From a virus, in the IMG/VR virus record IMGVR_UViG_3300030102_003813, positions 1 through 22,942 of that record: DNA of 22,942 nucleotides. One strand, given 5' to 3'. The notes beneath the pieces were generated by a model. That model made no database searches. It was not told the origin of the DNA and saw only the letters and a program-made list of their open reading frames with translations. Within the stretch, counting starts at the first letter, position 1, and each line of letters starts with the position of its first letter. The translations under genes and the position numbers were made by a program. This document shows, one piece after another, positions 1 through 6,196 of the stretch.

Positions 1-1053
1 CCCCAAGAACAACTCAACAAGATATCCTCACAAGAACTACACATAGTAAATACAACTGCAAACAGCGGTTGGGTTGTAGAGTCAGGGTCTCTATCCGGTA
101 TGACAGCAGATGATTTAGAAGAACATGGTGCGGAAACTGGTTTAGTCTTAGAGTTTAATCGTGGCTCTACACCCCCTACTAAGATACAAGCTAACCAAAT
201 ACCTACAGGATTAGACAGAATAGGCCAAAAAGCGGCCATGAATATAAAACAAATTAGTGGTATAGGCGATGCTATGTTAGGGCAAACTAGCCCAGAGTTA
301 TCTGGAGTTGCTATCAAATCTTTAGAGAACAGAGGTTCTTTAATGCTACAAGTACCATTAGATAACTTAGCAAAAACTAGACAATACCTAGCAGAAAAAA
401 TACTACAAATGATTCAGACTTACTACACAGAAGAAAGAGTAATACAAATAACTGATGAGTCTGATCCGTATAAACCAAGAAAGAAACTAAGAGTTAACCA
501 AATGACACCAGCAGGTGAGATCATTAATGACTTAACTTTAGGTGACTATGATGTAATTGTTGGTACTGCTCCTGCTAGAGACAACTTTGATGAAATGCAG
601 TTTGCTGAAGCTATCGAACTTAGAAGTGCAGGTGTACCAATACCAGATGACTTGATTGTTGAATACTCACACCTTTCACGTAAAGCAGATATTGCAGAAA
701 GAATTAGACAGATGCAAGGTACTGCCCCACCATCTGAAGAACAGGTACAATTACAACAATTCCAAATGGAATCACAGATCAGAAGCACGCAGCTTGAGAT
801 TGCTAAACTAGAAGCTGAGGTCACAAGACTACAGACAGAAGCACAACTTAACCAAGCAAAAACACAAGCTACTGCATCTGAACCACAGTTGAAGGTTGCT
901 GAATTACAAAGTAAAATTCAAACTAAACAGGAAGAACTCCAATTACGTGAGAGGTTATCACAACTAACCAACGACATGAGAAAGAGTCAAACTGATACTG
1001 CAGCTGCCGCCAAGATGGCCGCTGCGGCCATGAAGCCAACAGGAGGTAATTAA
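1..1053 (+). CDS. Portal protein, P22-like, C-terminal part (5' end outside window)
   Basis: The frame is open from base 1, so the gene starts upstream; about 350 codons are visible and the ATG at base 100 is internal. The portal is the dodecameric ring at the capsid vertex through which DNA enters and leaves. Visible signs of the P22-type family are the TANSGWVVESGSL segment, the GIGDAMLGQTSPELSGVAIKSL segment (a typical conserved block, shortened here to its key words NSGWVV, AMLG and SGVAI) and a long helical C-terminus. The last ~115 residues are Gln/Glu/Lys/Ala-rich and coiled-coil-like, as expected for a barrel or crown helix, and end in an Ala-rich tail. The final codons (GGA GGT) also form the ribosome binding site AGGAGGT at 1041-1047 for the next gene, whose ATG begins two bases after this stop. 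Family assignment is from memory of conserved blocks, not a search. Confidence 0.85.
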   Translation, partial: PQEQLNKISSQELHIVNTTANSGWVVESGSLSGMTADDLEEHGAETGLVLEFNRGSTPPTKIQANQIPTGLDRIGQKAAMNIKQISGIGDAMLGQTSPELSGVAIKSLENRGSLMLQVPLDNLAKTRQYLAEKILQMIQTYYTEERVIQITDESDPYKPRKKLRVNQMTPAGEIINDLTLGDYDVIVGTAPARDNFDEMQFAEAIELRSAGVPIPDDLIVEYSHLSRKADIAERIRQMQGTAPPSEEQVQLQQFQMESQIRSTQLEIAKLEAEVTRLQTEAQLNQAKTQATASEPQLKVAELQSKIQTKQEELQLRERLSQLTNDMRKSQTDTAAAAKMAAAAMKPTGGN

Positions 1054-1054
1054 T

Positions 1055-2077
1055 ATGGCACAAGAAAACGTAAACGAAAACCAAGAGGAAGCTCTTGAAA
1101 TTATGCCAGGAGCAGATGCCCTGCCAGAAGAAGAACAAGGTCAAGACTTTAAAGTTGACATGAACTTCGAAGAAACTGAAGAACAGGAGGAAACTGAAGT
1201 TGAACAAGACGAGCCAGAGACTGAAGAAGAATCAGAAGAAGAATCTGAAGAGGAAACTGAAGAGGAAGAATCTGAAGATGCAGACGAAGAAACAGAAGAT
1301 TCAGGAGAAGAAGAAGTATTGGGAGACGATGGGGAAGATACACAACAACCTGCTGAACCAGTACAGGAAAGAGCTGAAGAACCAAAAGAACCTATGATAC
1401 CTAAGTCTAGGTTTGATGAAGTCCTAGCAAAACAAAAAGCTTTAGCTAAAAAAGTAGAAGAACTTTCTAACCCTGTAGAAAAAATAGAAAAAGCACCAGA
1501 ATTTGATTTCGAAGGAAAAGAATTAGAGTACCAAGACATGATCTTAAACGGTCAGCCCAATGAAGCTGCAAAGATAAGAGCAGAGATACGGGCCGCTGAG
1601 AAACAAACAATGATGTTTGAGGTACAAAACCAAATGGGACAAACTGTGCAACAAAGCACAGAGACTATGCGCCTGCAACAAAAAGCAGCAGAAATAGCAG
1701 AGCAACACGATGTGTTAAACGAAAGCAGTCCTAAGTATGATGAAGTTAAAACTCAAGAAGTTTTAGACCTAAGAGATGCTTACATCATACAAGGATATGC
1801 TGGTGCAGATGCATTACAGAAAGCAGTAGATTTGTTACTACCGACTGTTATAGAGCCAGCTCCAATAAATGAGCCAGATCCTGTAGAACAACAAGTAGCG
1901 GAGAAAAAGAAAGTAGCTAATACTAAAAAGAAAATAAAAGCTGCAGAAAAACAACCTCCTGCTATGAAAGGTAAAAACAAAACAGATAAAAAAATTGATG
2001 TATCTACACTATCCGTAGAAGAATTTGACGCGCTACCTGCAGAAACTCTGAGGAGAATGCGTGGCGATTTCGGATAA
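1055..2077 (+). CDS. Scaffold-like capsid assembly protein with acidic N-terminus
   Basis: The 340-residue protein lies between portal and major capsid genes, the usual place of a scaffolding protein. Residues about 1-96 are extremely acidic, with runs of EEES/EEET. Residues about 115-235 are helical and rich in Gln, Glu, Lys and Ala, so probably coiled-coil. Residues about 283-325 are strongly basic (EKKKVANTKKKIKAAEK), and the protein ends in a conserved-looking LSVEEFDALPAETLRRMRG tail. Scaffold proteins such as that of P22 bind coat protein through a basic C-terminal segment, and this charge layout matches that plan. There is no cysteine. The start is fixed by the AGGAGGT site at 1041-1047. 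No serine-protease motif is evident, so nothing suggests a protease-scaffold fusion. The role is inferred mainly from position and composition. Confidence 0.72.
   Translation: MAQENVNENQEEALEIMPGADALPEEEQGQDFKVDMNFEETEEQEETEVEQDEPETEEESEEESEEETEEEESEDADEETEDSGEEEVLGDDGEDTQQPAEPVQERAEEPKEPMIPKSRFDEVLAKQKALAKKVEELSNPVEKIEKAPEFDFEGKELEYQDMILNGQPNEAAKIRAEIRAAEKQTMMFEVQNQMGQTVQQSTETMRLQQKAAEIAEQHDVLNESSPKYDEVKTQEVLDLRDAYIIQGYAGADALQKAVDLLLPTVIEPAPINEPDPVEQQVAEKKKVANTKKKIKAAEKQPPAMKGKNKTDKKIDVSTLSVEEFDALPAETLRRMRGDFG
1170..1320 (+). repeat. Purine-rich low-complexity tract encoding Glu-rich region
   Basis: The + strand here is almost entirely GAA/GAG/GAC-type codons with interspersed TCT/ACT, giving repeated EESEEE and EETEEE units in the scaffold-like protein. 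It is a coding low-complexity stretch that could expand or contract by slippage. The long reading frames on the opposite strand at this place are a by-product of its composition. Confidence 0.6.
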
Positions 2078-2079
2078 AG

Positions 2080-2093
2080 TGTGGTATAAATTA
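2080..2093 (+). promoter_or_regulatory. Promoter-like motif, copy 1 (TGTGGTATA-WW-TTA)
   Basis: TGTGGTATAAATTA begins three bases after the stop of the scaffold-like gene. The same TGTGGTATA-WW-TTA pattern recurs at 3450-3463, directly after the capsid gene stop. TATAAA resembles a bacterial -10 box, but no clear -35 is placed; a phage-specific polymerase site is also possible. Assigning promoter function is an inference from repetition and position. Confidence 0.4.
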
Positions 2094-2100
2094 AATAAGT

Positions 2101-2261
2101 TCGCGGGCTAGAGCGATATCTAGCGCGGGTTCGGCCCCGTAAAAAGTCGTTTCTCGCCCACCTGGGCGTAAAATTGGTCGGGTTCGTACCCGTAAAACTA
2201 ACGAAAGCGTTGCCCCAACGACAAAGGGTACACGGATAAAAGTCGCTCCAATAAGTCGACT
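2101..2261 (+). ncRNA. GC-rich multi-hairpin leader upstream of the major capsid gene
   Basis: Consecutive short stems can be read directly. GCTAGA/TCTAGC pairs at 2107-2112/2119-2124. GCGGG/CCCGT pairs at 2125-2129/2136-2140 with one G-U. CGCCC/GGGCG pairs at 2155-2159/2164-2168. CGGGT/ACCCG pairs at 2179-2183/2188-2192. CGTTG/CAACG pairs at 2208-2212/2216-2220. AGTCG/CGACT pairs at 2241-2245/2257-2261. Three of them run straight into the heptamer CGTAAAA (2138-2144, 2167-2173, 2191-2197), and TAAAA(A)GTCG occurs at about 2140-2149 and 2237-2245. The region is much richer in GC than its surroundings and no convincing gene crosses it. It is probably the 5' leader of the capsid mRNA, with a structural, processing or translational role, or a separate small RNA. 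I do not recognise it as a known RNA family. Confidence 0.55.
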
Positions 2262-2290
2262 GGTTAATTTTAATTAATGGAGACATTATC

Positions 2291-3448
2291 ATGGCAAATA
2301 CTAACTTTGCTTCGTTGACCAGTGAACAACTTACCATCTGGTCACGAGATTTTTGGCGTGTCGCTAGAAACATGTCCTTCATTAACCAATTCGCGGGTGC
2401 GGGTTCAAACGCAATGGTTCAGACTATATCTGAACTTACTCAATCAGAAAAAGGAGCTAGAGCAGTTTTAACTCTTTTAGCTGACATGACTGGTGACGGT
2501 ATTGTGGGTGACAACACTCTCGAGGGTAATGAAGAAGCATTAAGAGCTTTCGACATAGTCGTAACAATTGACCAACTAAGATTTGCAAACAGATTATCTG
2601 GTAGACTTGCAGATCAAAAGTCAGTTGTAAACTTTAGGGAACATTCAAGAGATGCACTTGCTTATGCAATGGCTGACAGAATGGACCAATTAGCATTTCT
2701 TACACTAAGTGGTGTTGGATATAACCTTAAGAACAATGGTGCGTTAAGACCATCAATGAACTCAGGGCAAAATCTAAACGACTTAGAATTTGCAAGCAAT
2801 GTTACTGCCCCTACGTCTAACAGACACAAAAGGGTAGATAATGACGGTAGTGGTAACATTACCTTACAAGCTGGTGACGTCACTGCTCTAACAGCAGCTG
2901 ATAAACTCAGCTATAAAACCATTGTTGATTTAAAAGCTTATGCTAAAGATCAATACATCAGAGGCCTAAGAGGCGCAGGTAACGATGAGACATTCCATCT
3001 CTTTGTAACTCCGCAGGTTATGGCTGACCTTAAACTTGATTCAGATTTTCTTGCTAACGTAAGACAAGCTGGAATCAGAGGACCACAATCAAGCTTGTTC
3101 TCTGGATCATCAAGTCTAATGGTTGATGGTGTTATGATTCACGAGTTTAGACACGTGTTTAACACTTCTGGTGCTACAAGTGGTACATCATCAAACGCTG
3201 GCGCAGCTGGTTTTAAAGGTGGTGCAAATGCTGATATTGATTACGCTTCATGTTTATTCTGTGGCGCACAATCTTTAGCAATGGCTGATATTGGCATTCC
3301 TGAAATAGTTGAAGACACATTTGACTATGGGAACCAAAACGGTATTTCAATTGGAAAAATATTTGGTCTACAAAAACCAAAATATCATTCTGACATAACA
3401 GGTCAGTCTGAAGACTTTGGTGTTGTTAGATTAGATGTCGCATTCTAA
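2291..3448 (+). CDS. Major capsid protein, N4 gp56-like family
   Basis: The 385-residue protein forms the icosahedral shell. The family is suggested by the N-terminal WSRDFWRVARNMSFINQF segment, the GDGIVGDNTLEGNEEALRAF block at residues about 68-87, and ADQKSVVNFREHSRDALAYA followed by MADRMDQLAF at about 107-136; these are typical of the N4-gp56 type of HK97-fold capsid proteins. Length is normal for the family. The GGAGA at 2279-2283 eight bases before ATG supports the start. Residues 183-196 (DNDGSGNITL...) form an Asp/Gly-rich loop reminiscent of calcium-binding loops but lack a proper acidic residue at position 12. A CLFC pair lies in the C-terminal GAQSLAMADIG region, where relatives usually have hydrophobic residues. 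The gene is bracketed by copies of TGTGGTATA and followed by a strong hairpin, which fits separate high-level expression. Confidence 0.88.
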   Translation: MANTNFASLTSEQLTIWSRDFWRVARNMSFINQFAGAGSNAMVQTISELTQSEKGARAVLTLLADMTGDGIVGDNTLEGNEEALRAFDIVVTIDQLRFANRLSGRLADQKSVVNFREHSRDALAYAMADRMDQLAFLTLSGVGYNLKNNGALRPSMNSGQNLNDLEFASNVTAPTSNRHKRVDNDGSGNITLQAGDVTALTAADKLSYKTIVDLKAYAKDQYIRGLRGAGNDETFHLFVTPQVMADLKLDSDFLANVRQAGIRGPQSSLFSGSSSLMVDGVMIHEFRHVFNTSGATSGTSSNAGAAGFKGGANADIDYASCLFCGAQSLAMADIGIPEIVEDTFDYGNQNGISIGKIFGLQKPKYHSDITGQSEDFGVVRLDVAF

Positions 3449-3449
3449 T

Positions 3450-3463
3450 TGTGGTATATTTTA
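3450..3463 (+). promoter_or_regulatory. Promoter-like motif, copy 2 (TGTGGTATA-WW-TTA)
   Basis: TGTGGTATATTTTA starts two bases after the capsid gene stop and matches 12 of 14 bases of the copy at 2080-2093. It is followed at once by a hairpin, as the first copy is. It could start transcription of the downstream head, tail and ejection genes. Function is inferred only from the repeated arrangement. Confidence 0.38.
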
Positions 3464-3489
3464 TGGGTGGCTAATTATGGCCACCCATA
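3462..3489 (+). terminator. Strong hairpin after the major capsid gene
   Basis: Ten base pairs can be drawn: TATGGGTGGC (3462-3471) against GCCACCCATA (3480-3489), with an 8-base AT-rich loop. It is followed by only a short TTT, so it may be a weak terminator, an RNA processing site or a 3' stabiliser that makes capsid mRNA more abundant than downstream message. The AAGGAG of the next gene begins four bases beyond the stem. Confidence 0.45.
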
Positions 3490-3506
3490 TTTAAGGAGTA
3501 AAAATT

Positions 3507-3863
3507 ATGTGGATTATTTCAGACGAAGACAAAACAGTGGCCTCTACATGGGGAGCTACCATACATTTAAAAGCCGGAGAAGCAAGACAGGTAGGACATG
3601 ACCTTGGGTTACTTTGTCTACAAGCCGGATGTACAGAAGTAAAAGATGTCAAAGAAGAGGTTTCAGTTGTAGAAGACTCTCCAAAAATTGATGAGGGTTC
3701 TGGCGGAGCTGAAGTAGAAATTCCAACAGAGGAAACAACTACACCAGATTTAAACAGTATGACTAAAGTTCAGTTAGAAGAATATGGTCGTACAATAGGC
3801 GTTGAACTTGATAGAAGAAAAAAGAAAGAAACGCTAATAGAAGAACTACAATCACATTCTTAG
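3507..3863 (+). CDS. Small head protein with C-terminal HeH/LEM-like domain
   Basis: This 118-residue protein has an N-terminal segment of about 50 residues (IHLKAGEARQVGHDLGLLCL then QAGCTEVK) of a kind often found in small head genes directly after the capsid gene. An acidic, Thr/Glu-rich linker occupies residues about 50-82. The C-terminus (LNSMTKVQLEEYGRTIG, then the basic DRRKKKETLIEEL) looks like the HeH/LEM or SAP-type helix-extended-helix fold that binds nucleic acid in phage head-tail proteins. AAGGAG at 3493-3498 precedes ATG. A head-completion or DNA-contact role at the vertex is likely but inferred. Two Cys residues are present in the N-terminal part. Confidence 0.6.
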   Translation: MWIISDEDKTVASTWGATIHLKAGEARQVGHDLGLLCLQAGCTEVKDVKEEVSVVEDSPKIDEGSGGAEVEIPTEETTTPDLNSMTKVQLEEYGRTIGVELDRRKKKETLIEELQSHS

Positions 3864-3871
3864 GATAGAAC

Positions 3872-4582
3872 ATGGGCACACTTACAGGCGCTAATATAAT
3901 TACAAGGGTGCAAGACACTTTACAAGATACTACAAGTGTCAGATGGCCCGAGGCAGAATTGCTTAGGTACATCAATGATGCGCAAAGAGAAATTGTAAAT
4001 ATTAGACCTGAAGCTTCTGCTCTTACAACTAACGTACAGCTAGTTACAGGTACGAAACAAACATTACCTACTAATGGGTTGCGGTTAATTAAAATTACTA
4101 GGAATATGTCAGATGCTTCTGGCGGTGCTACGGGGGCTAGGGCTATAAGAATAGTTAGTGCTGATATTCTTAATACACAAGAACCAGATTGGAACAATCC
4201 AGGAGTAGGCGGCGACGCTGCACACGGTACTACGGTCAAACATTATATTTTTGATGAAGACGACCCAAGAAACTATTACGTGTATCCAGGAGTAGCTGGT
4301 AATGCGTATGTAGAAATTGTTTATTCTAAATCTCCTACAGATCTAAGTGCTACAAGTTCTACCATAGATGTAGATGATATTTACGGTAATGCCATTGTAG
4401 ATTTTGTTTTGTATAAAGCATATTTAAAAGATGCAGAGTATGCTTCTAACAACCAAAGAGCGGGCTCACATTTTCAACTCTTTACCGCTAGTTTAGGCCA
4501 AGGCGCTGGGGCACAAGATTTACTAAGCCCAAATAATGACACGGCACAACAGCAACCTGCCATCCCGATGAATAGAGGTTAG
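3872..4582 (+). CDS. Head-tail adaptor protein (DUF6682-like)
   Basis: The 236-residue protein has an N-terminal helical part (LTGANIITRVQDTLQD, then WPEAELLRYINDAQREIVNI with a following RPEA) that matches the pattern of phage adaptor proteins of the DUF6682 type, as I remember it. The middle is beta-rich, including YYVYPGVAGNAYVEIVYSKSP, and a C-terminal helix (IVDFVLYKAYLKDAEYA) follows. Adaptors form a ring under the portal and connect it to the tail. An AGGA overlapping the previous stop lies shortly before ATG. Cysteine is absent. It is followed two bases later by a second protein of similar size and layout, so the two may form successive rings. Confidence 0.68.
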   Translation: MGTLTGANIITRVQDTLQDTTSVRWPEAELLRYINDAQREIVNIRPEASALTTNVQLVTGTKQTLPTNGLRLIKITRNMSDASGGATGARAIRIVSADILNTQEPDWNNPGVGGDAAHGTTVKHYIFDEDDPRNYYVYPGVAGNAYVEIVYSKSPTDLSATSSTIDVDDIYGNAIVDFVLYKAYLKDAEYASNNQRAGSHFQLFTASLGQGAGAQDLLSPNNDTAQQQPAIPMNRG

Positions 4583-4584
4583 CC

Positions 4585-5259
4585 ATGGCTAGCTTTTCTT
4601 CTTTAATAAAAGAAATTTTACCTTACGTACCTATGTGTCCAGACACTTTGGTAGAGTCAAACTTGCGTTCTGCAACTATAGATCTTTGTGAAAGGTCAAA
4701 AGCCTATATCCACGATATGGACCCTTTCAACACAGTAGCAGGCGTTTACGAATATGATTTCGATATACCCGTTGGAACTGAAGTTCATCAAGTATTATTA
4801 ATGACACACGATGGGCGTGATATGGATCCCATAAGCCCAAGGAGTCTAGAATTAAATTACCCAGATTGGAGAAATAGAACAGGGAGCCCTCATGTATATC
4901 TACAAAAGTCTTCAACTCTTTTTTGGTTAGTGCCAGTGCCTAGTGGAGCAAAAGAAGTTATAGCAAGCCTTGCTTTAAAACCTACAAGAACTAGTAACAA
5001 TATAGATACTGCTTTTTCTAATCATTACAGAGATGCAATTATTTATGGGACTTTGTATAGGCTTTTGCGTATTCCAGCTAGAGAATGGACTGATGTAGGA
5101 GCAGCAAGAGAATATTTAGCTCAGTTTAACTTAGAAGTACAACAAGCAGAACTTCGTGCAAGAGGCGGAGATCTAGGAGTAAAAAGAACAGTAAAATACA
5201 AAGGAATAGGAAAGCCAAGGAGGCGCTATGGAAAATATGGAAAGGAGATCGACTACTAA
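4585..5259 (+). CDS. Second head-tail adaptor or short-tail ring protein
   Basis: This 224-residue protein begins with a helical segment (SLIKEILPYVPMCPDTLVES, then NLRSATIDLCERS), continues with beta-rich sequence (YEYDFDIPVGTEVHQVLLM; LFWLVPVPSGAKEVIASLAL), and has a helical region (HYRDAIIYGTLYRLLRIPAR) before a very basic C-terminal tail. The plan resembles adaptor or tail-tube subunits of podoviruses, and relatives sit in the same place in other marine podoviruses. I cannot separate an adaptor from a nozzle-proximal ring by eye. The last 32 bases overlap the next gene in another frame, so the GKPRRRYGKYGKEIDY tail is read from dual-use DNA. Confidence 0.55.
   Translation: MASFSSLIKEILPYVPMCPDTLVESNLRSATIDLCERSKAYIHDMDPFNTVAGVYEYDFDIPVGTEVHQVLLMTHDGRDMDPISPRSLELNYPDWRNRTGSPHVYLQKSSTLFWLVPVPSGAKEVIASLALKPTRTSNNIDTAFSNHYRDAIIYGTLYRLLRIPAREWTDVGAAREYLAQFNLEVQQAELRARGGDLGVKRTVKYKGIGKPRRRYGKYGKEIDY
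5217..5223 (+). promoter_or_regulatory. Strong ribosome binding site inside the upstream gene
   Basis: AAGGAGG lies within the coding sequence of the second adaptor-type gene, four bases before the ATG at 5228 and thirteen before the in-frame ATG at 5237. The spacing to 5228 is short and that to 5237 is long, so either could be used. The site supports real translation of the overlapping reading frame. Confidence 0.5.
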
Positions 5260-5671
5260 TGATTTTGTCGTACCAGTGCTTACTGACATACGTTCTGTTT
5301 GGGACACAGTAAAACCAGGTTTAAAAAATATATTAGCCGATAATCCTAACCTAACTTTCATTCCTGAAGATGTTTACAGCGAGTGTGTAAATAAAAGAGC
5401 GTTTTTATTTACCTCTCCAGTCGGGTTTTTAGTGCTGACTATTAAAGAAGATCAGTTTACAAAAGACAAGACATTGTATATGTGGATAGCGTATACTTAT
5501 AATAAAGGCGGACACGAGTGGTTAGCCCATGAAGACTGGATTGAAGCATTAGCGAAAGAGTCTGAATGTAAGTACATAGAGGCACAATCTCACGTACCAG
5601 AATTAGAATCGTACGCATTAGAAAGAGGTTGGGTTTTAGATACACGAATATATATGAGAAAAGTAAAATGA
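5228..5671 (+). CDS. GNAT-like protein at the head of the ejection block (T7 gp13-like position)
   Basis: The 147-residue protein looks like a GNAT-fold domain: a helical start, IPEDVYSECVNKRAFLF, strands GFLVLTIKE and TLYMWIAYTY, a helix HEDWIEALAKESECKY, and a closing ALERGWVLDTRIYMRKV typical of the last GNAT strands. The acetyl-CoA loop (R/Q-x-x-G-x-G/A) is not visible after the fourth strand, where the sequence reads KGGHEWLA, so catalysis is doubtful. T7 gp13, a small protein of similar size, also stands first in the series of internal virion proteins, and I recall GNAT-like relatives in that position in many podoviruses. A structural or assembly role is therefore more likely than acetyl transfer. 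The gene overlaps the previous one by 32 bases and the next by ATGA. Confidence 0.6.
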   Translation: MENMERRSTTNDFVVPVLTDIRSVWDTVKPGLKNILADNPNLTFIPEDVYSECVNKRAFLFTSPVGFLVLTIKEDQFTKDKTLYMWIAYTYNKGGHEWLAHEDWIEALAKESECKYIEAQSHVPELESYALERGWVLDTRIYMRKVK

Positions 5672-6195
5672 GTAAGCCAGATAAGCCAAAACAGAGTGAA
5701 GCTGATAAAACTAGCGTTGGGATAAGCGTAGCTAATAAAGAGTTCTTTAGAAATAACTATTTACCAAAGCTAAAAGAAAAAGTATCTACTGCTTTTCAAG
5801 AAGAAGATTCTATGATGGACACTGCAGAAGGTAGAGCTAATGCTGATGTATACCAATCGCTTGGTGTCTTGCCTATGATAGAGCCTACTAAAAATTTAAA
5901 TTTATATGCGGATTTAAGTTCTGCAGCAGTAGACAACGTAGCTCAAGGAACTTATCAAGCACTAGTAGGGTCTAGAGGAGATCAAGTAGGAGGCATAAAA
6001 TCAGTCAAGGGACTAGAAAACAAAACAGGAGCGGCTATGTCTCAGTTAGCTAAAATAGAAACGGCAGAGTCTTTACAAAAACTTAAAAACCAAAGCAATA
6101 GAGCTTCGGGCATTTTAAAAGGCGCGACAACTTTAGGTAAAGCGGGAGCAGAATTATATAGAACCAATCAATTATTCGGTGACGATTCAGGTTAA
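5668..6195 (+). CDS. Putative internal virion protein (175 residues)
   Basis: The start is placed at 5668, where ATGA overlaps the previous stop; an ATG at 5629 would give a 13-residue extension lying inside the previous gene and has no better ribosome binding site. The product is mainly polar, Lys/Ala/Gln-rich and helical, with SVANKEFFRNNYLPKLKEK near the start, a MIEPTKNLNLYADLSSAAVD segment in the middle, and a small-residue-rich stretch (RASGILKGATTLGKAGAELY) at the end that could be amphipathic or membrane-contacting. No cysteine is present. No family is recognised with certainty. Its place between the GNAT-like protein and the gp14-like protein suggests an ejection-core component. Confidence 0.5.
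   Translation: MSKPDKPKQSEADKTSVGISVANKEFFRNNYLPKLKEKVSTAFQEEDSMMDTAEGRANADVYQSLGVLPMIEPTKNLNLYADLSSAAVDNVAQGTYQALVGSRGDQVGGIKSVKGLENKTGAAMSQLAKIETAESLQKLKNQSNRASGILKGATTLGKAGAELYRTNQLFGDDSG
6189..6192 (+). promoter_or_regulatory. Short AGGT site favouring ATG 6197 over GTG 6179
   Basis: AGGT ends four bases before the ATG at 6197, whereas nothing like a Shine-Dalgarno site precedes the GTG at 6179. With coupling to the upstream stop at 6193-6195, this makes 6197 the more likely start of the next gene. Confidence 0.4.
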
Positions 6196-6196
6196 A

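Noticed and set aside
1200-1397. 65-codon + strand frame inside the acidic region
   Set aside because: It is a frame-shifted reading of the GAA-rich tract (Lys/Asn-rich product) and has no independent support.
2101-2197. tRNA-like look of GGGTTCGGCCCC and CGGGTTCGTACCCG (T-arm-like)
   Set aside because: Neither gives a 5-bp stem with a 7-base T-loop, and no acceptor, D or anticodon arms can be placed around them.
1780-2382. 200-codon minus-strand reading frame covering the gap before the capsid gene
   Set aside because: It runs opposite to two well-supported genes, has no recognisable family or ribosome binding site, and its product is a low-complexity shadow of the other strand.
5629-5667. 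ATG at 5629 as start of the 175-residue protein
   Set aside because: It would add 13 residues inside the previous gene, whereas 5668 gives the usual ATGA overlap seen again at 6742.
6179-6196. GTG start at 6179 for the gp14-like gene
   Set aside because: It lacks a ribosome binding site; the ATG at 6197 directly after the upstream stop is better placed.
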